Shown here piece after piece: positions 1 through 8,589 of a stretch of 64,000 nucleotides of DNA. Position numbers and translations under genes: made by a program. Source of the DNA: Porogramme epimiltina (Eukaryota; Basidiomycota; Agaricomycetes; Polyporales; Polyporaceae); contig FTLJ01001076.1 of assembly GCA_900155495.1 (NCBI GenBank), positions 1-64,000 of the forward strand, in the 5' to 3' direction. How positions within the stretch are numbered: position 1 is the first letter of the stretch; the number at the start of each line of letters is the position of its first letter. The notes beneath the pieces are model-generated. The model was not told where the DNA came from. It was given only the letters and a program-made list of their open reading frames with translations, and made no database searches.

Positions 1-985
1 AATGGGTGTCGTTGGTCCGGACATGCGTGAGCGAGCAGGATGGATGGTCGGCAGAGACAGTGCTCGATCTCCTTCAGGTGCGTTATACCTCACTTCGTCA
101 TTGCGTGAGACTCATTTGCAAGGTAGCGCTCTGGCCCTGATGTACCTCTACCTGCAATGGAGCCTGTAATGGCGATGTATGCGGAGGCGGGCGACGTCAC
201 CAATGCCGAACGATTCCTAGAACAATTCTGCACCACATCACGGCCAGAAAGGTTCCGCGACCTCCACATCAAAGCACATCTCCGCGCGAGTGAACCGCAC
301 ACATTCCCTACAACGGGCCACGGCTCTATCTGTCTTGCATAACTACGAAACCATTGGGCTTCCCGCACCCCAGCGTAGTTACGGCCGACTCATCACAACC
401 CTCCTCTCCGACCGCTCCACCATCGCGGAGTCGCAAGCATGGGATCTCTTCGCGCATATGCGGTATGTCGCGCATCCCTTCTCCGACACGTACCTCTACA
501 CCACCATGATCGCCGCCTGCGCCTCCCGCGTTATCGCGCCCCAGCCCGCCCGCGTCCTCGACCTCTTCACGAAGATGACGGTGGACAAGCGCATTGCGCT
601 GACAACCACGGCGTACACGGCCGCAATCTACGCTTGCTCGTGCTCAGGCGAGAAGCTGTACGTCGGCGAAGCGTTCCGTCTTGCGCGGGAGATGCTCGAC
701 GGGCACCGCGACGCGTATGAGCAGCCCGCGCTCGTGCCCGACCGCCGCACGTTCTGTGCACTGCTCGAGGGCGCGAAGCGTGTGGGCGACCTCGCGAAGG
801 TGCGCTGGATCCTCGCCGAGATCGTCGCGGAGTCGATGCGTGCAGCGAGAGGGGATGTACGCGATGCGGTGGTTGTGGACGAGGAGATCATGACGCATGT
901 CTTCCACGCGTACACCACGTATAAGGTGCCGTTCGTCCGCGGGTCGACAAGGCGCAACCTTCGGACCCGTCCGCGTCATCCGAGG
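1..985 (+). pseudogene. Decayed pentatricopeptide-repeat (PPR) gene, left end outside window
   Basis: The stretch reads as a PPR-type organelle RNA-binding protein. Helix-turn-helix units are visible, for example MYAEAGDVTNAERFLEQF near 172-230, then a longer run at about 305-950 with SYGRLITTLL, AYTAAIYACSCSG and RTFCALLEGAKRVGDLAKV. The frame breaks repeatedly. ALALMYLYLQ at 125-157 is in frame 2, the next unit is in frame 1, and from about 290 the frame returns to 2. No AG acceptor lies between about 290 and 350, so an intron does not explain that shift. Near 940 a third frame gives a plausible continuation (VDKAQPSDPSASSEAA). The homology then stops and an SDR-like sequence begins. PPR proteins act in mitochondria in RNA processing or translation. 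I infer a pseudogene, although sequencing errors could mimic the shifts. The true start lies left of the window. Confidence 0.6.
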
Positions 986-1284
986 CCGCCCAAATACGCG
1001 CGCAAGCTCGCGCCCGAGGGCTTCACCGTCGTGAACCTCTCTCCCGGCCTCGTAGACTCGTCCGCGACCGCAACCGCGCCCGGAGAGGCGCCGCACAGGG
1101 GACGCTGGCGCGCGTCATGGCCGAGTTCGAGCGCAAGGGCCTCAAGGCGCTCATGCAGACCCCGGCGCAGTCCGTGAGGCTGCAGCTGGAGGCGATCTAT
1201 GGGCTCACAAAGGAGCAGAACGGGCTGATTCTCTCGCCGACGACGAAGGTGCCCGTACCGGCCCTCGCCCCGAAGTCAGAGTGA
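985..1284 (+). pseudogene. 3' fragment of a short-chain dehydrogenase (SDR) fused to the PPR remnant
   Basis: From about 985 the same forward frame switches to the C-terminal part of a short-chain dehydrogenase, with KLAPEGFTVVNLSPGLVD, the segment that normally follows the YxxxK helix. At about 1096-1100 the frame shifts by one base and continues as MAEFERKGLKALMQTPAQSV and LQLEAIYGLTKEQNGLILSP, ending at TGA 1282-1284. There is no Rossmann TGxxxGxG motif and no YxxxK upstream, so only the last roughly 100 residues exist. A fragment with an internal frameshift, joined directly to a PPR remnant, indicates a rearrangement breakpoint. SDR identity rests on the SPGLVD motif and its context. Confidence 0.55.
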
Positions 1285-2024
1285 AGGGAGATATGTGATT
1301 AGAGTGACGACCTATGTATACGAGTACTGTTACGACAGCTACCATTGAGCAGGGTGTCTGCATCCGAACAAATTATTGGTGCGTACTTCAACAACGACGC
1401 GATCTTCTGCAAGTTTGGGCGCGGGCCCTACGCGTCTTCGATGTTCTTGAGGGATATCGACGACGGTGAGCACTTCGCAAGTTACGCTTCGATTGCGCTG
1501 ATGGTTTCCATCAAAGTATCAGTGATCACCCGCACACCATGATTCGTGTTGCATACTCTACTGTGTTTGCTAGTTTGTGTTGATTTCTGTGTCTGTCGAA
1601 CAATATAAAAATTTATTGCCTTTGAAAGATCATGAGACAAAGTCCGACTTAAGTACATTCAATGTAAGTATTTCTATACCCGAAAGAGTCAAGCCGGCGA
1701 GGTCCCACTTCTAGAGAATCGGATTGGCGTGCGGACCCGCATCGCCGCTCAAGGAACCAAGTCAAAATCCTCTATTGGGCATTTTGCCCACTCCACGATG
1801 AACATTTAAACATTGGAGAAAATAGTAAATCCCAACATTGATACTTCGTGTCAAGCGCGCTTTATATATGTCACTGTCTCGCTAGCCCGACGACGCTGTT
1901 GAAAGTGTACTAGGCTATAGCTATACCAAGGTGACAGAGGAAACTACAAAATTTGGCGCCACAGCAACGATTGCCAGTTTTCTATCCTCTCGACGAAATC
2001 GCATCCAAACAACGAGTTCTCTAT
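1285..2024. other. Intergenic, no gene seen
   Basis: This is an AT-richer stretch between the PPR/SDR remnant and the convergent F-box gene. I see only short reading frames without family features and no convincing RNA gene or terminal repeat. Confidence 0.5.
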
Positions 2025-2167
2025 TCAATCCGAGTCATTGACCGTGACCTGTATGCCCGACTCAAGTTGCAAGTCCCGCGCCCACAGCTCAATCGCTCCA
2101 TCCACCTCAAGTAGATCAAGCCGTTCCAGCCCGAGTCCCATATCCTTACGCGCCATGCATCCCTCCT

Positions 2168-3694
2168 CTATCGCATCGTGAGCGTTGTGTGCACAATCTC
2201 GACCTCGCGCAGTGCCTTGCAGCACGGCTCGCCCGTCTGCAATCTCAAGCCCATCCACTCCGTCATCGAGAGCGCATAGAACACCCTTTTGATGGCGTCC
2301 TCCTCGAGTTCGACGAGGCGCAACGTGCGGAGCGCGCTGTCGGGCTCTAGCACGTGCCCCCACGTCATCGTGGTGTTTGTTCTTACACGGATGGCGACCA
2401 AGGTGTCGACGGACATGAGGTTGATCGCGCTGCGAAGCGTGCGAAAAATGTGTTCTCCGCTGCGAACCTGCTCTATGGTCAAAGATAGTGTGGGGTCCCC
2501 GATCGCGCCGATCGTCGGGTGGTAGCAGTCGATGCGTACGGTGGCCGTGTTGTGTTCAAATTCAACATGACTAAAACTCGATAATCCAGGGAGGCGAGAG
2601 AGATCCTGCGGGAGGACGTGGAACTGCGGCTCTCTCGTAGGTCCTAATTCTTCGGGGACGCGAAAAGTGTAGCGGGTTTCCAGGGGAAGGGTAAGGTGTG
2701 ACAAGAGTTTCGCGACCACTCCAGGCTTGAGGCGGCGAAGGGTGAGTGCGGAAAGCTTTGGAAGAGAGACATCCCATTTTCGGTCACCTTGTGGGACTGT
2801 GGGCTCGCAAAGGTCTACGAACTCGAGATCGAGCTCTTCGAGATCTGGGCACTGCTTGAGACACTCTAGGATGCGTTTCTGGCTCGGAGGCGCCATTGTC
2901 GGCGTCCGGAGTTCGAGCACGGTCAGATTTGTGTAGACATTTGTATCCCATGGGATAGCAATACCGTGGAGCCGCAGAGAACGCAAGGAGGAGGTGCTGA
3001 GCGCATCATCGGTTCCAGTCCTCTTGAACATGTAGATGCCATGGTTGAACATCGTGTAAACATGTTTATCGGGGTCAACGCCTCGGAGGTGAAGTGTTTG
3101 TAAGTTGGGTGCGGAAACGGCGCTGAGTGTGTCCATGAAGTCCACCACCCGGTGGCTCTGAGGAAGACGCACGGAAAGAGTTCGCAGGCGATGTGCGACT
3201 GGGGGTAGGGTACGGGCAGCCGTTGCCACTGTCTGTGTATTATTAACCACTCGATGCTCGAGATAGACATCGAGAGGTTGGTTACGCGAGCGTTTGAAAA
3301 AGATGGCCGCCTTCTTGTATTTGGTAAGGAAAATGTGGGTCCAGAGGTCAGATCTGTCCAGCGCGATAGAGCGCCACCTCCTACAAACGCACGTCACGGC
3401 CATCAGGTCTTTATCCTTGATACTTTGGCCGACGAAGTAGGAGAAGATCCGGGATAGGAGTTCAGGAGGCAAGCGAGAGATGCCCGAGCCTGCATTCCGC
3501 AACTCGCGTAGGCGGTATGCGACTTCTCGGAGTGCGTCTGCAGCCTTCTCGAGCGTGGGAGCACCCTCGTCGACGAGAGCACAAAGGGCGTCGTACGACA
3601 TGGTCGATAGATCGAGTTGTTGCAAGTATTGATCCCTGATGGTATCGCTCGACATCTGACCAGAAAGAGCGGCCAAAATTTGTGGTAACGACAT
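2168..3694 (-). CDS. F-box protein, single exon
   Basis: The intronless frame encodes 508 residues. An F-box lies at about residues 75-120: a coiled helix is followed by SRLPPELLSRIFSYFVG, then VTCVCRRWRSIALDRSDLW. The rest is leucine-rich with irregular LRR-like segments such as NLQTLHLRGV, SLRSLRLHGI and DLEELDLEFVDL. F-box proteins are substrate receptors that bind Skp1 in SCF ubiquitin ligases; the LRR region would select the substrate, which cannot be predicted. The ATG is the first in frame and gives MSLPQILAAL. The stop at 2168-2170 is abrupt: shifting one base gives another roughly 45 protein-like residues (ARKDMGLGLERLDLLEVDGA) to 2025, so the original C-terminus may be lost by frameshift or a sequence error. 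Such genes are highly expanded in Agaricomycetes. Confidence 0.85.
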   Translation of the reverse strand: MSLPQILAALSGQMSSDTIRDQYLQQLDLSTMSYDALCALVDEGAPTLEKAADALREVAYRLRELRNAGSGISRLPPELLSRIFSYFVGQSIKDKDLMAVTCVCRRWRSIALDRSDLWTHIFLTKYKKAAIFFKRSRNQPLDVYLEHRVVNNTQTVATAARTLPPVAHRLRTLSVRLPQSHRVVDFMDTLSAVSAPNLQTLHLRGVDPDKHVYTMFNHGIYMFKRTGTDDALSTSSLRSLRLHGIAIPWDTNVYTNLTVLELRTPTMAPPSQKRILECLKQCPDLEELDLEFVDLCEPTVPQGDRKWDVSLPKLSALTLRRLKPGVVAKLLSHLTLPLETRYTFRVPEELGPTREPQFHVLPQDLSRLPGLSSFSHVEFEHNTATVRIDCYHPTIGAIGDPTLSLTIEQVRSGEHIFRTLRSAINLMSVDTLVAIRVRTNTTMTWGHVLEPDSALRTLRLVELEEDAIKRVFYALSMTEWMGLRLQTGEPCCKALREVEIVHTTLTMR

Positions 3695-4294
3695 GCCTTT
3701 ACTTATCGATGAGCCGTAATCGAAGAAGTTTAGTGGGTGTACTCACTTGTGACAATTTCAAGATTACAGCTAAGGTGCCGCACGGGTACGATTGGAAGCT
3801 GACTGCGTAATCCAATCTATTCACGCGCTTCTATAGTGTGACAACTTTGTTCGAACAGCCCTTGAGGCACCAGAAACGCAAGACTCACCCTGGGTAGTTG
3901 GGTGTCGAAACAAGGTGCAGTTACCGCAGTCAGCTCTAAAGAACCCGCAGATCCGGTTTCCTCTAAACACCCTAGGCCACATGGCGCTCAATGGTGTTTA
4001 TTTGATGGCCACGTCAGGTTTTGACAAGTCCGGACAGGAGATACCAGAGATACCCTCACAAATGGTCGACAGCCTGATGGACTCAACACTCGATGCAGAA
4101 TTGCAGAAACACCCATTGAATGCCGAGAGTCTTATCGAACATCGACAGCCCATACCACAACAAAAGGATCAGCAAATGCGACAGGCCCGTGCGAACGACA
4201 ACACCAACCCAAGGTCCAGACATGCAAGGAGAAAGGATAGCCCCAGGAAAGCCACGAACGATAGCCCGTCTATCCATCTCACACACCAAGGCGG
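3695..4294. other. Intergenic region upstream of the F-box gene
   Basis: This gap holds the presumed promoter of the F-box gene and the 3' flank of the DUF6593 gene. A forward frame here overlaps the DUF6593 exon antisense and shows no family features. Confidence 0.4.
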
Positions 4295-5074
4295 CTATCC
4301 ACTTCCCCCGCCTTCACACCCGCCCTCGGCGACGTCGTCGTCAGCACACTCCTTCGCCGCCAAGCCCTCTGCGGCGAGGCGCTCCCGGCGCCGCTTCTCC
4401 ATGATGATGAAGGTGACGACGATCATGTCGATGTCGAGCGTCGTCGGCGCGATGCGGAGGCACCACTTCGTCTCCGCCTTGAACACGCCCTCCGCGACCG
4501 TCTCCTGCACGAAGCGCGCAATCTCGAGCCCGGTGTGGAGCTGTGTGAGCTGTGCGAGATGTCAGTGTCATGAGGGGGAGGGAGGGGCAGCCATGGACGT
4601 ACGACGTGCCCCGTGTGCTTGAGCTGCTTCCACCGGTACTCCTGGTCGTCGTTGCCCAAAAAATACCGCGTCCTGCGCGCGAACCAACACACACCACCCA
4701 CAACACCCCCAATCACCAGTCAGCTCCCCCGTCTCGCCACCGGAGCCCCGCGCCGCGCGGGCGCGGACGCGAGAGGGACGCACGCACATCGTGAAGTGGT
4801 GCCCGAGCTTGTACAGCAGCTCGCGCACCTGCAGCTGCCGCGCCGCGCCGTCGAACACGTTGCTGCGCACGACCGGGTGCGCGCCGAACCGCCGCCACTC
4901 GACCTCCGCGACCGCCGCCTCGCGCGCGCTCGCCGCCGGCCGCAGGATGCGCGTCACCGCCGGCGCGAGCGCGTGCGCGCGCGTCGTCGTCACCTTGTAG
5001 TGCGCCACGCCGTTGTCCGACACGAGCGTCGTCCACTCCGGGTCGTTCGGCATGAGGTAGAGGTGCAAGGCCAT
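4295..5074 (-). CDS. DUF6593 domain protein
   Basis: Three exons (4788-5074, 4603-4672, 4295-4549) join in phase through introns with gtgcgt and gtacgt donors and cag acceptors, giving 203 residues. The N-terminus has the pattern I associate with DUF6593: MALHLYLMPNDPEWTTLVSD, then Y-K-V-T-T, a basic and Trp-containing strand, TRYFLGNDDQEYRWK at the exon 1/2 junction, and a final strand with LEIARFVQETVAEG. The C-terminus is charged, then Gly-rich (EGGCEGGGSG). DUF6593 is a Basidiomycota-enriched family of unknown function, found in multiple copies in mushroom genomes. No signal peptide or membrane span is seen, so a cytosolic or nuclear location is likely. The function is not inferred. Confidence 0.8.
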
Positions 5075-6071
5075 CGGGGCGGGCGCGAGGCGGAGGTCGG
5101 CTGGCTGGCTGGCTAGGCGCGGGGAGAAGTGCGGGGTGCTGTGGCAGGGTTCTCGGGCGCGATGGGCAGCGCAGGGAAGGAGGGGATCGATCGTGGGCGT
5201 TGTGGGTGTTGATTACACAGCGTGGGTTAAGACATTTCGGGGAATATGGAGGCTTGCAAGTTGCGGCTGCCCACCTCCCTAGAAGACATTGAATACAGGC
5301 CGGGGAAGTGGAGGCTGTCGGCGGCGGGGTGGCACGTCCTGCTGCATTACAAACTGGTCCCCGTGCGTGGAGGTCGGGCTAGGGTAGGGCAAGAGAGCTG
5401 TGGGCGCAATTCGCAGAGAGTGGTTGTGGTTATCGTGGGCGCTGGAAGGAAACCGTGGCCGTGCGCGAGGATAAGGGAGATGAAAAGGCATGTCAGCGAG
5501 AGACCCACCAGCGTCTGACAGTGAGCCACATGTGGGCGTCAAGATGTCGGCCGCATACCATAAGAGGCAACAGGGCGGGATTGAAGCGCCCAATCTCGCA
5601 CAGTCAGTCGTTGATCAAGACGCCACGAACGGAGGTCGCAACGTGTGCGGCGGACGATGGGATAGACTGTGCGTGTGCGCTACATAAAGATACTTAGCAG
5701 AGCTGCTACTACTACCGATACCGGGGGAGAAATGCGAGGCAAGACAAAACAGCAGGAAGGAAAGCAGGGCACCACACGATCGCACAACACACAAGCAAAC
5801 GGACAATCCGCGACGACAGATATCCATGGGGTCCAGTCCATCGGCGAGCCGCGCGTCGACACGGACGGGCGGCCGACCGCGTTATCTACATCGTATACCG
5901 GGGCATGCCAATCCGCCGTCCTGCTCGGGACAGAAGGGAAGGGGGAGGGGCGCAGGCGGGGTAATCGTGTCGGGGCTCCAAAACCGTCCGATCGTGCATA
6001 GTATACAGGGCGTGGAGGACGTCCAGGGTCAGGGGACCAGAAGCTGGGGGGACGAGTACGCGAAGGGGCAG
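5075..6071. other. Intergenic region between DUF6593 promoter and HAT1 3' end
   Basis: About 1 kb lies between the DUF6593 start and the HAT1 stop, both on the minus strand. Only short unrelated frames were seen, with no RNA gene or repeat recognised. Confidence 0.4.
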
Positions 6072-8020
6072 CTAGTGCACATGGCTCAGGATGCGGCGGT
6101 AGTCTGCGACGACGCTCTGGAACGTCTCGTTGAGCTTCTGCTGGCGTTCCTGCTTATCAAGCTGCATGAGGATCTCCTGCAGGCGCGGGACGCGTGTCAG
6201 CGGCCAGACTCTCGTCGCCCTGCGCAGCGTGAGTTACGTACGAAGTTGAACCGGTACAACCGCTCCTTGACCTGCAACCGGTACGAGCGCTGCGCGCGCT
6301 CGTCCGCGGGGTCCAGATTCTTCAGGATGAGCATCTCGACGAGCCGATGGAACTGTCGCTGTAAGCACCGTGAGCAAACGGAGCCAGACACCAGACCGAG
6401 AAGGAGGAGACGCTCGTCAGCGCGGGCGTCCAGGGGGGTGGCCAATGCCAGCAATCGGGACGCGGTACGCACCCCTGCAATCTTGAGATCCGCCCGCCAT
6501 TTCTCGAGCCAAGCGCGTTCTGCCGGCGGCCCCATCTTTCCTGCGCCAATACGCATCGTGCGGCCGCTCTTGCCCCGCGCGACCTTGCGCCCTCCCACCT
6601 TGCCGCCGTTACTCGAGACCGCCTCGGGCCCGAAGCCTTCCCGCATGAACTTCTCATTCGCGAGGAGCATCTTCAGATCGTTGCGGTCGCGTAGATCCTC
6701 AAACGCCTCCGCCGGGTCCTCGACCGTCAGCTCCGCTATGTGCGGTTGTGTGAGGACGTATTGGTATATGGCGGTGTAAAGGGCCGAGCCGTGGCCATCT
6801 TGTTGGTAGGGCGGAAGGATTAGGAACTGCGAGATGCGCAGCCGGATGCGTTCTGGGAAGCAGTAGAAGGGGTAGAGCGTCGAGTAGCCGACGAAGTGGT
6901 ACGTCACGACGTCGGGGGAGGAACGCCGCCTGCGCTTCTCATAGAGAACAGCGAATTCCCAAGTCTCTTCATCTTCGCTGATAAAGGACCCTGCTTCGAT
7001 GTAAAGGAGGACAAAGAGCTGCATGCGCCTGTGAAATTCACGGAAGCCAGGCGTTTTCCAAGTGCACTGAGAAATGTGACGTTAGTGAGGCGAACTCCCA
7101 ATATGACATTTCAGCGCGCGAATCGGAGGGCATGCGGCAGGCTGACGTTGTCCTCACTGATGGGTCAGGAGGACTTGAAGGGCCTCGAACGTACCCGTCA
7201 GGCCCCGCCCGTCTAGGCCCAAGGCGGAGTTGCGCGCGTCCCGTACCGCAACGGGACTAATACAAGCGAGATGAATGTGGTTGCCTCAGGCACAACCACC
7301 CAGACCCAGCCCCAGAGGCCGGTCCGTCCCAAGCCAGCGCTGCTGACCAAATGCCGCCGAACGCAGAATAGAACTCACATGGTAAACCTCGAAGTCTACG
7401 GTCTCCTGGTCTTCTGGGCTGAGCACTTGGGAGATGGCGACATTCTTGCCCTTCGTGAGGGTGGTCGCGGCACGCGTGTAAGAGTATATCTTCTCTCCAT
7501 ATGGCTTGAAGTTGGTGGCGTCGTGCTCAACGCGCTCTAGGAATTTCTGCTCATCGGTGTAGTAGCCCTCTGGAAGGAACTTGGCTAGCGTTTCCTCTAC
7601 CTCGTCGACAGCGGACGATGAGGGGAGTTTTTCTGAGTACGCGACATTGAGATATTGTACGAGCGATCCAGACGCGAATTGGAGCTAGGAGACAGTGAGC
7701 GAGGGGTGAAGGAGGGCGAGCGGCACACGTACCTCTATGGAGAGGTCGTTGTAGCCATATATCTTCTCCTCCTCGCCGTAAATCTGCGGGGGACGCGTCA
7801 GGGTCGAAAAGAAGGACGAGAAGCGAGGGGGCGCACCGGATAGGTAAATGTGGGGTGGAATCCCTCATACACTTCTCGGGACCACAGGGAAGCTTTATCC
7901 TCTGGGGCGCGGACTGGGTGGCTCGTGTGAGGAGGGGCGGCGTCGAGACGGGAGAGGGAACGCACCTAGCGAGAGGGAGAGAGCCTCGTTGGCGTCTGAT
8001 GTCCAGGCTGAGGAGGACAT
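6072..8020 (-). CDS. HAT1: Histone acetyltransferase type B catalytic subunit
   Basis: Seven exons (7966-8020, 7837-7913, 7733-7783, 7379-7684, 6473-7066, 6242-6358, 6072-6176) join in phase to 434 residues, the usual fungal HAT1 size. The N-terminal HAT1 domain includes FHPTFTYPIYGEEEKIYGYN. The GNAT core has TWKTPGFREFHRRMQLFVLL, then QFLILPPYQQDGHGSALY, which contains the acetyl-CoA-binding QxxGxG at about residues 251-256, then LTVEDPAEAFEDLRD. The C-terminus is helical (RQFHRLVEMLIL, then DKQERQQKLNETFQSVVADY). HAT1 acetylates new histone H4 at K5 and K12 before deposition, normally with the WD40 chaperone Hat2, which is not in this window. Intron 4 (7067-7378, 312 nt) is long compared with the others, yet the junction YH/CTWKTPGF is contiguous conserved sequence. 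The gene is divergent from RAD1. Confidence 0.96.
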
Positions 8021-8589
8021 GGTGGTGGATGGGGAGAGAGAACAGAGTGGACGGGCGCGACGGACGAGTCGCGTCCATATCCCCCGCCCGGTCTAGATCT
8101 GGGGTCACGTCACAGAGGCATCGGTCACGCGTCTTCGCGTCTTCGCGTTCTCTTCCCGCGCGCGTCCCTGGCAGCTGCCTCAGGCGCCCTGAGCCTGCCT
8201 CAGCCCGCGCGAGCCTGCCACTGGCCACTGCCTGCGAGTTCTCCTTCGCGCCTCCCTGTCTCGGCCGGCCTCTCCCCGCGTGCCTCCCTCTTCTCTGCCC
8301 CCCTGCCTGCCCCCCTGCGCCTGCCTCGCCCCCGCGCTGCACGCCCCTCTTCTCCCGCTCGCCCTCCCGGTTCGAGTCGCACCAGTTCCATCGCCCCGCT
8401 CTCCTCGCCAGCGACCCGCCTGCTCTCCCACACACCTCCCCCATCTTTTCCTCTTTCGCAGACCTCCGCGCCCATCCACGCTAGACCTCCTTTACGCCCC
8501 GGCCCCAGCCCGCGCCCCGCCTGCCGACCGTCCCACAACAAGCCCACGCGACACTGCTCTGCGACTCCGCGGGCACCCCAGAACCTACC
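8021..8589. promoter_or_regulatory. Divergent promoter region HAT1 / RAD1
   Basis: 569 bp separate the two start codons, so both promoters must lie here. The RAD1-proximal 200 bp is a strong pyrimidine tract (C/T-rich on the plus strand), common near fungal start sites. No TATA box was identified. Confidence 0.5.

Noticed and set aside
3915..4622. 235-aa plus-strand frame
   Set aside because: Its second half is antisense to the DUF6593 exons, the first half has no family features, and the minus-strand gene is well supported.
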